A DNA stretch of 9,265 nucleotides from an uncultured Erysipelotrichaceae bacterium (lineage in GTDB: Bacteria > Bacillota_I > Bacilli_A > Erysipelotrichales > Erysipelotrichaceae). This document shows, in pieces, positions 1 to 8,264 of this stretch. The DNA lies in assembly GCA_937902945.1 (NCBI GenBank), contig CALEMD010000232.1:1-9265 (forward strand), given 5' to 3'. The position numbers were made by a program, and so were the translations under genes. Numbering within the stretch: position 1 is the first letter of the stretch; the number at the start of each line of letters is the position of its first letter. The notes below the pieces were generated by a model, which had not been told where the DNA came from, did not search any database, and saw nothing but the letters and a program-made list of their open reading frames with translations.

Positions 1-114
1 CATGACAGCAGATAAAGAAAGGACCTGCATACCTGCAACCGTGCCATTGTTCTTAAGAGCGGCATCATGCAGGATCTGATCTTTCTGTGATTTGTCAGCA
101 ATAATAGTTTCCAT
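1..114 (-). CDS. 5' end of an unrecognised minus-strand gene, running off the left edge
   Basis: Reading the minus strand from an ATG at 114-112 gives 38 open codons up to the window edge, beginning METIIADKSQKDQILHDAAL and continuing into a mildly hydrophobic stretch. The gene is divergent from the defence operon and probably belongs to the flanking chromosome or a neighbouring module. I do not recognise the family; no domain, signal peptide or catalytic motif can be judged from so short a piece. There is no convincing Shine-Dalgarno before the ATG. A TATACT hexamer on the minus strand (132-127) looks like a -10 box but would put the transcript start only a few bases ahead of the ATG, so either the start or that promoter is uncertain. 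The plus strand of the same stretch is less open. The main support is an uninterrupted frame that starts next to intergenic-looking DNA. Confidence 0.45.
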   Translation of the reverse strand, partial: METIIADKSQKDQILHDAALKNNGTVAGMQVLSLSAVM

Positions 115-310
115 ATTGGTAATTTTAGTATATTGAAATCAACGGTTCAATGATATTAAATCGTTTATCGGCTAGGACAGGAGCAAATATTGGCTGATAA
201 TTTTTTGAAAATTTGTATTTGTGGATAGTTGACTTATTAGGACTAGTGGCATATTTGTTTTTATTCTAGCTGAATCTAAATAAGAAGTGCATGAAAGCAA
301 AGCGAAAGTT

Positions 311-341
311 TTGATTTGAAGATATCCTAATGATATATAAT
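311..341 (+). promoter_or_regulatory. Candidate sigma-A promoter of the defence operon
   Basis: A perfect TATAAT hexamer lies at 336-341. The best -35 candidate is TTGATT at 311-316 with a 19-base spacer, which is longer than the ideal 17. Transcription would start near 348, about 47 bases before the regulator's ATG at 395. No other promoter-like pair is obvious before the helicase gene, so one transcript for regulator, helicase, methyltransferase and SEFIR gene is the simplest reading. Confidence 0.5.
322..336. promoter_or_regulatory. Dyad between the -35 and -10 boxes, possible operator
   Basis: ATATC (322-326) is followed after five bases by its reverse complement GATAT (332-336), so the dyad sits in the promoter spacer and touches the -10 box. 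Cro/CI-type dimers bind short dyads of this sort and the adjacent gene encodes such a regulator, so an autoregulatory operator is plausible. The arms are A/T-rich and short, so chance is a real alternative. Confidence 0.3.
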
Positions 342-343
342 AA

Positions 344-353
344 ATACATGTAT
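344..353. promoter_or_regulatory. Perfect 10-base palindrome at the predicted transcription start
   Basis: ATACATGTAT is a perfect palindrome that lies three bases past the -10 box and covers the expected transcription start. This is a classic position for a repressor operator. It differs in sequence from the dyad at 322-336, so the two are not obvious copies of one site. Confidence 0.35.
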
Positions 354-379
354 GAGTCTTTCTTTTGGATTTGTCTGAC

Positions 380-386
380 GGAGAGG
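380..386 (+). promoter_or_regulatory. Ribosome binding site that fixes the regulator start at 395
   Basis: GGAGAGG at 380-386 stands eight bases before the ATG at 395. A longer frame could begin at a TTG at 365, but that codon has only a pyrimidine-rich sequence upstream and would place this Shine-Dalgarno inside the coding region. The ATG at 395 is therefore preferred. Confidence 0.75.
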
Positions 387-394
387 TAAAAGCC

Positions 395-613
395 ATGAGT
401 ATCAGTTATAACAAGCTTTGGAAACTATTAATTGATAAGGGAATGAAGAAAAAGGATTTAAGAGACGGTGTCGAAATGAGCTCGAATACGTTAGCCAAAA
501 TGGGACGTAATGAATATGTGGCTATGGATGTTTTAGTACGTATATGCGAATTTCTTGATTGCAATATAGGTGATATTGTCGAAGTTGTTAATGAAAAGCA
601 GGAAAGAGCTTGA
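395..613 (+). CDS. Small Cro/CI (XRE)-family helix-turn-helix regulator
   Basis: The 72-residue product is essentially one helix-turn-helix DNA-binding domain of the short Cro/CI type often found at the head of restriction or defence operons. The first helix holds YNKLWKLLIDKGM (residues 5-17), the turn and recognition helix hold KKDLRDGVEMSSNTLAKMGR (residues 19-38), and the closing helices include VLVRICEFLDCNIGDIVEVV (residues 46-65), a very typical ending for this family. There is no ligand-binding or oligomerisation domain. It is the first gene of the operon, 38 bases ahead of the helicase, and likely represses or times its own operon through the dyads in its promoter. It ends at TGA 611-613. 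The family call is strong; the regulatory role is inferred from position. Confidence 0.88.
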   Translation: MSISYNKLWKLLIDKGMKKKDLRDGVEMSSNTLAKMGRNEYVAMDVLVRICEFLDCNIGDIVEVVNEKQERA

Positions 614-651
614 TCAGATTAGCTGCATGATGGACATGAGGGGATGAAATT

Positions 652-3492
652 ATGATTGATTATGCTCCAGGAATGCGAGTCATTATCAGAGATGAAGAAT
701 GGCTTGTTAAGAAAATAGAAGAAAACACTCTTGGCAACAAGGTTTTATACTGCGTTGGTATTTCGCCATTGGTAAAGGACAGAGATGAAATATTCTTAAC
801 TGATTTGGATGAAGTACAGATTATTGATCCGGCAGATGTGAAACTGATACCGGATAATTCTCCATTTTATAGAAGGTCATTGTTATATATAGAAAGCCAG
901 TGGCGTCAGCAGATACCTACAGATTCAAACCTGCATATTGGATACAAAGCGGCAATGGATTTAATGCCGTATCAGCTGGATCCAGCGAAGCAGGCATTGC
1001 AGCGCCCTAGGCAGCGAATCCTGATTGCAGATACTGTTGGCCTTGGCAAGACACTTGAAGCAGGAATACTAATGTCAGAACTTATTGCCAGAGGCAAAGG
1101 CAAGAGAATTCTTGTGGTAACAGTCAAAAGCATGATGACACAGTTCCAAAAGGAAATGTGGAATCGTTTTACAATACCTTTAGTACGATTGGATTCCAGC
1201 AGAATTCAGAAGATACGTTCTACTTTGCCGTCAAACTATAATCCTTTCTTCTATTACGATAAAACAATTGTTTCAATTGATACTCTGAAACGAGATGTTG
1301 AATATCGCACACATCTTGAGAATGCTTATTGGGACATCATTGTTATAGATGAAGCACAGAATGTTGCTGAGCGTGGCGATCATCAGGCACAGCGTTCCCG
1401 GTTGGCAAAGCTTTTGGCAGATCGGAGTGACACAATGATCATGCTTTCAGCAACACCGCATGATGGACGTGCAAAGAGCTTCGCATCACTGATGAATATG
1501 CTGGATCCAACAGCGATTGCCGATCCGGAAAATTATGGACCAGAAGATATTCAAGGGCTTTGCATTCGTCGATTTAAGAAGGATGTTAAGAATCAAGTAA
1601 GTGGCTCATTCCTTGAAAGACGGATCAGTCTTGAACGCTGCCATGCATCAGATAAAGAAGAAGCTGCTTACGGTATCTTCGCTGACATGAGTCTTGATAT
1701 GGATCTAAGTAAGAAACATAGCAGCGGGCAGCTTTTTAAAACAAGTTTGGAAAAATCATTGTTTTCAAGTCCGGCGGCCTGTATCAAGAGCATTGAGGCT
1801 CGATTAAAGAAGCTAAACAAGAAGTATGATATAAACGAGATAAAGGATATCCATTTGTTAGAAAATCTGAAATCCTCGTTGGAACAGATTGAGCCAAAAG
1901 ACTTTTCGAGATATCAAAAGCTTCTTGAATTATTAAAGAGCAAAGAATATAACTGGAAACCAAACAACACAAAAGATAGAGTCGTAATATTTACAGAACG
2001 CATCGAAACAATGAAATACCTAGCAAATAATCTACGACAGGATCTTGGACTGAAAGAAAATGCAGTTCAAGAGATTTCTGGCGCAATGAGTGATGCAGAG
2101 CAGCAGGAGATTGTTGAAAATTTTGGCAGAACAGAATCACCAATCAGAGTGCTTGTGGCCTCTGATGTTGCATCAGAAGGTTTGAACCTGCACTATCTTA
2201 GCCATCGCCTGATTCATTTTGATATTCCATGGTCTCTGATGGTATTTCAGCAGAGAAATGGACGTATTGACCGTTATGGTCAGCAGGAATGTCCAGATAT
2301 TCGTTATATGCTTATTGAGAGCAATAATAGTAAGATCAAGGGTGATATGCGCATCATGGAAATCTTAATAAAGAAAGAAGACCAAGCGCTTAAAAATATT
2401 GGCGATCCATCCATGCTGCTGGGTAAATATTCCGTTGAAGATGAAGAACTTGTTGTGTCCGATGTTATTGAAAAGGGAGCCGATGCTCAAGCCTTTGAAA
2501 AGACATTGGATACTGAAGAAAATGAGTTCGACCCATTTGAAGCATTGATGGCAGCATCTGCGCAAACAGAAGAGAAACATATAAATGATTCAAAAATAAT
2601 TGAGGATGATACACTTTTTTCCGATAAGGACTATTTGTATCAAGCTTTGACGTATTTAAATCAAGCAGAAAATGAGCCTGTTGAACAGTTGAAAACAGTG
2701 TCAGGTCTTGATATTAAGCTGACACCGGAAATGACAAGACGCTTGAGAGCTTTAGTGCCAGAGGAAGCGATGCCTCGAGGAGAAACTCTAAGAGTATCTG
2801 ATGACAAAGAATTCTGCATGGAACAGATGAAAATGAGCATGCAGAATAATATGGATGAAGCAGCATGGCCGACAACACAGTATTTATGGAAACAGCATCC
2901 TATACTGTCCTGGGTCAATGATAAGGCTGGTCTCTTATTTGGACGTGGTGAAGCACCAATCATAGGACTGCCGGATAAACTGGAAGCAGGAGACTGCATG
3001 TACATTGCTGCGGGCAGTATTCCGAATCTGAAGTCTACACCATTGGTTGATCAATGGTTTGGACTATTATACAAGCAAGGAAAATTCGAGAAAGCTTATC
3101 CGATGGATGAAGTGGTCAGAATGACAGAACTGGCTGATGCAAAAATACCGAATACGAACAGTATTTTCCAGAAAGATATTGAAATTGCAGATCAGAATCT
3201 TGATGACGTTGTAGAGAAAGCAAAAGAGTATCTGGGAGCGTATTTTAAAAAGTATCAAAAGGAAATGAATCCGCTTCTTGATGAAGAGGTGAATAAACTA
3301 GTAGAGCTTCAGGAAAAACATCATAAATATTATCAAGTAGCACTATTTGACAACAATAGAAAACTCGATGAAAAAGAACGTAGCGTGGATGCACTGTTTG
3401 ATACATTTACTGACTGGGTCAAAGATACTTTGACGATACAGAACAATCCACATATTCGGGTAGTTGCTGTTCTTATGGGGGTATCGAAATGA
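652..3492 (+). CDS. drmD: SNF2-type helicase, DrmD-like (class 1 DISARM)
   Basis: The 946-residue protein is an SF2 helicase/translocase of the SNF2/RapA type. After about 100 residues of family-specific N-terminus, lobe 1 carries the Walker A box DTVGLGKT (127-134), Walker B DEAQ (233-236, where DEAH is commoner) and motif III LSATPHDGR (265-273). Lobe 2 begins near VVIFTE (444-449) and has SDVASEGLNL (504-513) and motif VI QQRNGRIDRYGQ (533-544). The remaining 400 residues are an acidic, mostly helical extension with no nuclease motif that I can see. In class 1 DISARM, DrmD partners the adenine methylase DrmMI, and that is the next gene here. Start: ATG 652, eight bases after GAGGGG at 638-643. 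Its TGA overlaps the next ATG by four bases. A stand-alone restriction-type translocase is the main alternative; helicase function is near certain, the drmD name less so. Confidence 0.85.
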   Translation: MIDYAPGMRVIIRDEEWLVKKIEENTLGNKVLYCVGISPLVKDRDEIFLTDLDEVQIIDPADVKLIPDNSPFYRRSLLYIESQWRQQIPTDSNLHIGYKAAMDLMPYQLDPAKQALQRPRQRILIADTVGLGKTLEAGILMSELIARGKGKRILVVTVKSMMTQFQKEMWNRFTIPLVRLDSSRIQKIRSTLPSNYNPFFYYDKTIVSIDTLKRDVEYRTHLENAYWDIIVIDEAQNVAERGDHQAQRSRLAKLLADRSDTMIMLSATPHDGRAKSFASLMNMLDPTAIADPENYGPEDIQGLCIRRFKKDVKNQVSGSFLERRISLERCHASDKEEAAYGIFADMSLDMDLSKKHSSGQLFKTSLEKSLFSSPAACIKSIEARLKKLNKKYDINEIKDIHLLENLKSSLEQIEPKDFSRYQKLLELLKSKEYNWKPNNTKDRVVIFTERIETMKYLANNLRQDLGLKENAVQEISGAMSDAEQQEIVENFGRTESPIRVLVASDVASEGLNLHYLSHRLIHFDIPWSLMVFQQRNGRIDRYGQQECPDIRYMLIESNNSKIKGDMRIMEILIKKEDQALKNIGDPSMLLGKYSVEDEELVVSDVIEKGADAQAFEKTLDTEENEFDPFEALMAASAQTEEKHINDSKIIEDDTLFSDKDYLYQALTYLNQAENEPVEQLKTVSGLDIKLTPEMTRRLRALVPEEAMPRGETLRVSDDKEFCMEQMKMSMQNNMDEAAWPTTQYLWKQHPILSWVNDKAGLLFGRGEAPIIGLPDKLEAGDCMYIAAGSIPNLKSTPLVDQWFGLLYKQGKFEKAYPMDEVVRMTELADAKIPNTNSIFQKDIEIADQNLDDVVEKAKEYLGAYFKKYQKEMNPLLDEEVNKLVELQEKHHKYYQVALFDNNRKLDEKERSVDALFDTFTDWVKDTLTIQNNPHIRVVAVLMGVSK

Positions 3493-6400
3493 GCATGGAT
3501 TTAACAGGTATTACAAACAAAAATGAATATTATACAAATCATTATTTTGCGACTGTCTTTGAAGAAAATGTCAGTACGGTCATAAGCAAATGGAATGAAG
3601 AAGCAAAAGCAGCTGAAAATGGCCGTACACCATGGCAATTGCTTCGCCTTAATGCAAGTCAGTACTACAAAGCCTATGACAGATATTCTCGTTCTTCTGT
3701 AAATATGCAGACTTTGAACAATATTCGTCAATTGGCAGATGGTTATATGAATTCACTTGGCTACCCAGCAGCGAATCCGCAGACATTGGAAGTAGACGAA
3801 ACATTATCGGTACCAGTTTATCTGGAACTGACCAAAAGCAATGGTGCTCCTTTATTGTGGGTTTTATTAAGTGCATCTACAGATAAAGATACTGGTATCA
3901 TGGAGAGCAATGTCTATAGTGCTAATGATGTCGATGAAGATGCTTCGGGCGCAATATATAAAGGAATTATCAATGAACTGCCAAATGAAGAATTGGCAAC
4001 GAAGATCCTGTTTGGCTCAAATGAACCACCGCGTTTTCTGATGTTTATTGGCATGAATCAAATTGCTTTGATTGATCGAAATAAATGGAATGAAAAACGG
4101 TATCTTCAATTTGAATTGAGCGATATCTTTTCACGTCTTGAGAACACAACACTGCAGGCTATGTCAGTCTTGCTTCACAAAGATTCACTCTGCCCAGATG
4201 ATGGAAAAATTCTTCTTGATGAACTAGATGAAGAAAGTCAGAAGAATGCATCTGGAGTTTCACAGGATCTAAAGTATGCATTGCGTGAAAGCATTGAATT
4301 ATTAGGCAATGAGATTCTGTATGATATGGCACATCGCCAAGGCAGAGATCTGGAAGCTGAACCTGTAAATGCTGGTGAATTGACTTTAGAGTGTCTTCGC
4401 TATATGTATCGCATGCTTTTTGTACTCTTTATTGAGGCTCGCCCAGAACTTGGATATGCACCAGTTAAAGCACAAAGCTATCTCAGTGCATATTCATTTG
4501 AGAGTTTGAGAGATATCGCTGATAGCATCCGCGAGGATGTTGCAGAAGTAGGCGATGGATACTATCTTCATGAAACACTCTCAAAATTATATGAGCTGAT
4601 ATATGACGGCTATCCAAAGACAGAAGAAGAGCTGAAAAAAGCACAAACTTCTGAAAGCCTTCATGACATGTTCCTGATTGCACCATTAAAGGCTCATATC
4701 TTTGATCCGGAATATACAAAGATGATCACGAATGCAAAGCTTCGCAACAAATGTATGCTGAGAATCATTGATCTGATGAGCTTGACAAGATCTAGCGGCA
4801 AACGCAATGAACGCCGCGGACGCATTTCATATGCAAATCTTGGCATTAACCAGATGGGAGCAGTATATGAGGCTTTGCTGTCATATAGAGGCTTTATAGC
4901 GGAACAGGATCTATACGAAGTTAAAAGAGCTGGTGATAGTTTTAATGAACTGGATGTAGGATACTTTGTACCTGAATCAGAACTGGTCCAATATACAGAA
5001 GATGAACGAGTCAGATATGAATCTGGTGAGAATAAGGGAAAACTTCGTATGTACGCAAAGGGATCCTTTATCTATCGTCTTGCTGGAAGAGAACGTGAAA
5101 AGTCAGCATCATACTATACGCCAGAAGTATTGACAAAGTGCCTTGTTAAGTATGCTTTAAAAGAATTGCTAAAAGATAAATCGGCAGATGAGATTCTTCA
5201 GCTGACAGTATGTGAACCAGCTATGGGAAGTGCAGCCTTCTTGAATGAAGCAATCAATCAGCTGGCAGAGGCTTATATTACTCGTAAGGAAAAAGAAACA
5301 GGCACTGTGATCAGCTATGATAAGCGATTCAATGAACTACAAAAGGTCAAGATGTATATTGCGGATAGAAACGTATATGGAATTGACCTCAATCCTGTTG
5401 CCGTAGAATTGGCAGAGGTTTCACTATGGCTGAATACAATCTATGAAGGCGGATTTGTTCCGTGGTTTGGAACACAGCTGTTTAATGGAAACTCTCTGAT
5501 TGGTGCCAGACGCCAGTGTTATCGTATAGAAAATGCACAAGCAGCATCAAAGGGGTTTCGCTGGTATGAGATGGAACCAGAACGTTTGGGCTTTAATGAT
5601 ACCAGAGCAAATAAAGGAGTTAGGTTTGGGCGCAAGCAGATATATCATTTTTTGCTCGGCGATCCAGGCATGTGCAATTATAACGATAAGATCATCAAGT
5701 CATTGGAACCAGAAAATATTAAAAAGATGACTTCCTGGAATAAGAAATTTACCGAACCGATTTCAAATGATGATGCTATCACTCTCCTCAGATTATCTGA
5801 CACAATTGATAATCTATGGAATGCACAGATAGAACTGCAGAAAGAGATTGGAGCAAAAACACAAGATCATCTCTCTATCTTTGGTCATGAAGATACGGTT
5901 GAAGACTCTCATACAACCATTCGACAGAAGGATCAGATATTCAAAGAATTATATAAGAGCGAGCACATGAAGAATGCAGGTCCTTATGCACGTTTAAAGT
6001 TCGCTATGGACTACTGGTGTTCATTATGGTTCTGGCCAATTGACAAAGCTGATCTATTGCCTACAAGAAGTGAATTCCTATTTGATATGTCTCTGATATT
6101 GGAAGGAACGGTTGCAGCAGTAAATACAACTGGCAATCATGATAAGAATGTATTCCACAGTCAAACATCTTTATTCCCAACGGAAATGGAAAAGATGGCC
6201 AATGATATCGTAGCAACATATGGAACAGATACTATTGTTGATATCCCAGCATTGCGAAGAGAGAATCCTAGGCTAAATCTTGCTGGACAGATTGCCGAGC
6301 AAAATCATTTCATGCACTGGGAACTGGAGTTTGCTGACATATTCAAAGAACATGGAGGATTTGATCTGATAATTGGAAATCCGCCATGGATAAAAATTGA

Positions 6401-8258
6401 ATGGACTGAACAAAATGTATTAGCAGATTCAAACCCAATGTTTGCTGTTAAGAAACTCACGGCTACACAAACTTCTAAGCAACGAGAAAAGTCGTTAGAA
6501 AAATCAGAAACAAAACTAAGCTATTTAACAGAGTACGAATCTATGTCTGGTGAGCAGGCATTTCTAAATGCAACTCAAAACTATATTGAATTAAAGGGAC
6601 AGCAAACTAATCTTTATAAATGTTTTTTACCTCAAGCTTGGTCTTTTGGCAACAAAAATAGCATTAGTGCATTTATTCATCCTGATGGTGTTTATGATGA
6701 CCCACAAGGTGGAGTGTTAAGAGAAAAGTTATACCCTAAATTGCGTGAACACTTCCAGTTTACTAATGAATATAAACTGTTTACAGAAGTTGACCATCAC
6801 ATGGCATTTAGCTTGAATATATACGGTACTACTCATTCCTTAAATGATATTCAGTTTGAAAGTATTTCAAATTTGTTTGCTCCTGAAACCATTGACCAGT
6901 GTTACGAAAGTACAGATGGAGAAGCAGAGGGAATAAAGAATAGTGATGGTGAATGGAGTGTTAAAGGTCATCCTGACAGAATTATTCGCTATGGCGAAGC
7001 AGAGCTAGCTCTATTGGCCTCGCTCTCGGGCGAAAACAAAGAAGTATCTACTGCTAGATTGCTTGCATTGCAAACCAAGCAACTTTTAGAAACGATTCAA
7101 AGGTTTGCAAAAGCGCCAGTGACGTTTCGCGATATTCAAATATATATGAGTGAAATGTGGCATGAAACCTATGCACAAAACGACGGAACAATAGTGGAGA
7201 ATACAATGTTCCCAACATATCCAACGGAAATGATATGTTCGGGGCCTCATATAGGAGTTGCAAATCCGTTGTTTAAAACGCCGCGCCGTATCTGTAGTAA
7301 AAATTCAGATTATGACAATGTGGATCTAACTTATATTCCTGATAATTACATGGCGAGATCGAAGTATTCAATAGGAGTATCCTCTGAAGAATATTTCAGA
7401 CGAAATCAGGAAGTGTTTGGTCAGAAGTATTGTTTGCTTCCTAAATTAGCTACACGAAAAATGCTTGGCTTGAAACAGGCACGCACACTAAATGTGGCTT
7501 TATTGCCGCCTGGATACGGTCATATCAATGGTTTGGTAAGTGTTGCTTTTGCAAACTTAAGAGACTTACTGATTTCCATTGCAAGCTGGGCATCAATTCC
7601 CTTTGATTTTTATATCAAGGTTATGGGGAAATCGAATTTTAACTTTGCAGCTGCTTCCGGTTTTCCTGTTTTAAATACGAAATATGACACAGAAATAATA
7701 CTACGTGGCTTATTGCTAAATGCACTAACATCTAATTACAGAACAATTTATCATGATGCTTTTAAATATTGTGAACACAATCTAAATTGGTCAAAAAAAG
7801 ATATTAGATTGACAAATAGGACCATCACTTCTGAATGGACACATGATGCTGTTTTAAGAACGGATTATGAACGCAGACAAGCATTGGTCGAAATCGATGT
7901 ATTAACATCTATGGCATTACGAATGACCTTAGAACAGTTAATAACTATATATAGACTCCAATTTGCTGTCGCACAACAATATGAGGCAGATACATGGTAC
8001 GATGCCAATGGTCGAATTGTTTTCACAAATAATCGTAGTCTTAATAATGTTGGATTCAGCCGTGATGAATGGGAAAATAATATAAAGGGTGCACCCGCAG
8101 GGAAAGTATTCACGCGTACTATCACTGATGATACTATGCCTGGTGGGCCTGTAGAACGCACCATTGAATATGTAGCTCCGTTTGACCGCTGTGATCGAGA
8201 GCTGGACTATGAAACAGCATGGAAGTTTTTTGAAGAAAAATACGGAAGGAGTAAATAA
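3489..8258 (+). CDS. drmMI: Large adenine-N6 DNA methyltransferase, DrmMI-like (Eco57I-type)
   Basis: The 1589-residue protein should transfer a methyl group from S-adenosylmethionine to adenine N6 in DNA, marking self. An N-terminal region of about 540 residues contains family-typical helices LRYMYRMLFVLFIEAR (303-318) and the MGAVYEALLSYRG box (456-468). The catalytic core shows YYTP (542-545), SAM-binding CEPAMGSAAF (575-584), GIDLNP (631-636) and catalytic NPPW (964-967). About 330 residues separate GIDLNP from NPPW. The C-terminus, about 620 residues, should hold target recognition; YDANGRIVF near the end matches what I recall of this family. No PD-(D/E)XK nuclease is evident. ATG 3489 lies seven bases after GGGGG (3477-3481) and overlaps the helicase stop as ATGA, implying translational coupling. 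Codon choice shifts after NPPW: CTG leucine falls from about 24 in 965 codons to 3 in 620. BREX PglX or type IIG enzymes are relatives, but the helicase partner favours DrmMI. Confidence 0.83.
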   Translation: MSMDLTGITNKNEYYTNHYFATVFEENVSTVISKWNEEAKAAENGRTPWQLLRLNASQYYKAYDRYSRSSVNMQTLNNIRQLADGYMNSLGYPAANPQTLEVDETLSVPVYLELTKSNGAPLLWVLLSASTDKDTGIMESNVYSANDVDEDASGAIYKGIINELPNEELATKILFGSNEPPRFLMFIGMNQIALIDRNKWNEKRYLQFELSDIFSRLENTTLQAMSVLLHKDSLCPDDGKILLDELDEESQKNASGVSQDLKYALRESIELLGNEILYDMAHRQGRDLEAEPVNAGELTLECLRYMYRMLFVLFIEARPELGYAPVKAQSYLSAYSFESLRDIADSIREDVAEVGDGYYLHETLSKLYELIYDGYPKTEEELKKAQTSESLHDMFLIAPLKAHIFDPEYTKMITNAKLRNKCMLRIIDLMSLTRSSGKRNERRGRISYANLGINQMGAVYEALLSYRGFIAEQDLYEVKRAGDSFNELDVGYFVPESELVQYTEDERVRYESGENKGKLRMYAKGSFIYRLAGREREKSASYYTPEVLTKCLVKYALKELLKDKSADEILQLTVCEPAMGSAAFLNEAINQLAEAYITRKEKETGTVISYDKRFNELQKVKMYIADRNVYGIDLNPVAVELAEVSLWLNTIYEGGFVPWFGTQLFNGNSLIGARRQCYRIENAQAASKGFRWYEMEPERLGFNDTRANKGVRFGRKQIYHFLLGDPGMCNYNDKIIKSLEPENIKKMTSWNKKFTEPISNDDAITLLRLSDTIDNLWNAQIELQKEIGAKTQDHLSIFGHEDTVEDSHTTIRQKDQIFKELYKSEHMKNAGPYARLKFAMDYWCSLWFWPIDKADLLPTRSEFLFDMSLILEGTVAAVNTTGNHDKNVFHSQTSLFPTEMEKMANDIVATYGTDTIVDIPALRRENPRLNLAGQIAEQNHFMHWELEFADIFKEHGGFDLIIGNPPWIKIEWTEQNVLADSNPMFAVKKLTATQTSKQREKSLEKSETKLSYLTEYESMSGEQAFLNATQNYIELKGQQTNLYKCFLPQAWSFGNKNSISAFIHPDGVYDDPQGGVLREKLYPKLREHFQFTNEYKLFTEVDHHMAFSLNIYGTTHSLNDIQFESISNLFAPETIDQCYESTDGEAEGIKNSDGEWSVKGHPDRIIRYGEAELALLASLSGENKEVSTARLLALQTKQLLETIQRFAKAPVTFRDIQIYMSEMWHETYAQNDGTIVENTMFPTYPTEMICSGPHIGVANPLFKTPRRICSKNSDYDNVDLTYIPDNYMARSKYSIGVSSEEYFRRNQEVFGQKYCLLPKLATRKMLGLKQARTLNVALLPPGYGHINGLVSVAFANLRDLLISIASWASIPFDFYIKVMGKSNFNFAAASGFPVLNTKYDTEIILRGLLLNALTSNYRTIYHDAFKYCEHNLNWSKKDIRLTNRTITSEWTHDAVLRTDYERRQALVEIDVLTSMALRMTLEQLITIYRLQFAVAQQYEADTWYDANGRIVFTNNRSLNNVGFSRDEWENNIKGAPAGKVFTRTITDDTMPGGPVERTIEYVAPFDRCDRELDYETAWKFFEEKYGRSK

Positions 8259-8264
8259 CGATAT

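Larger units (their letters stand above)
115..394. other. Divergent A/T-rich intergenic region
   Basis: About 280 bases separate the minus-strand gene from the regulator gene. The region is A/T-rich and holds no convincing gene; a minus-strand reading frame at 172-396 has no recognisable content and would overlap the regulator's ribosome binding site. Visible structure: an inverted repeat ATTGAA (132-137) / TTCAAT (146-151) just upstream of the minus-strand gene, an A/T-only six-base hairpin at 199-213, and the promoter and dyads at 311-353 described separately. There is no run of T after a G/C stem, so I see no terminator, and no riboswitch-like fold. Confidence 0.6.

Noticed and set aside
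172..396. Minus-strand 74-residue reading frame in the intergenic region
   Set aside because: No recognisable domain, no good ribosome binding site, low-complexity composition, and it runs through the promoter and ribosome binding site of the regulator.
5533..5730. Plus-strand 65-residue frame inside the methyltransferase
   Set aside because: It lies wholly inside the methyltransferase in another frame with no ribosome binding site or recognisable content.
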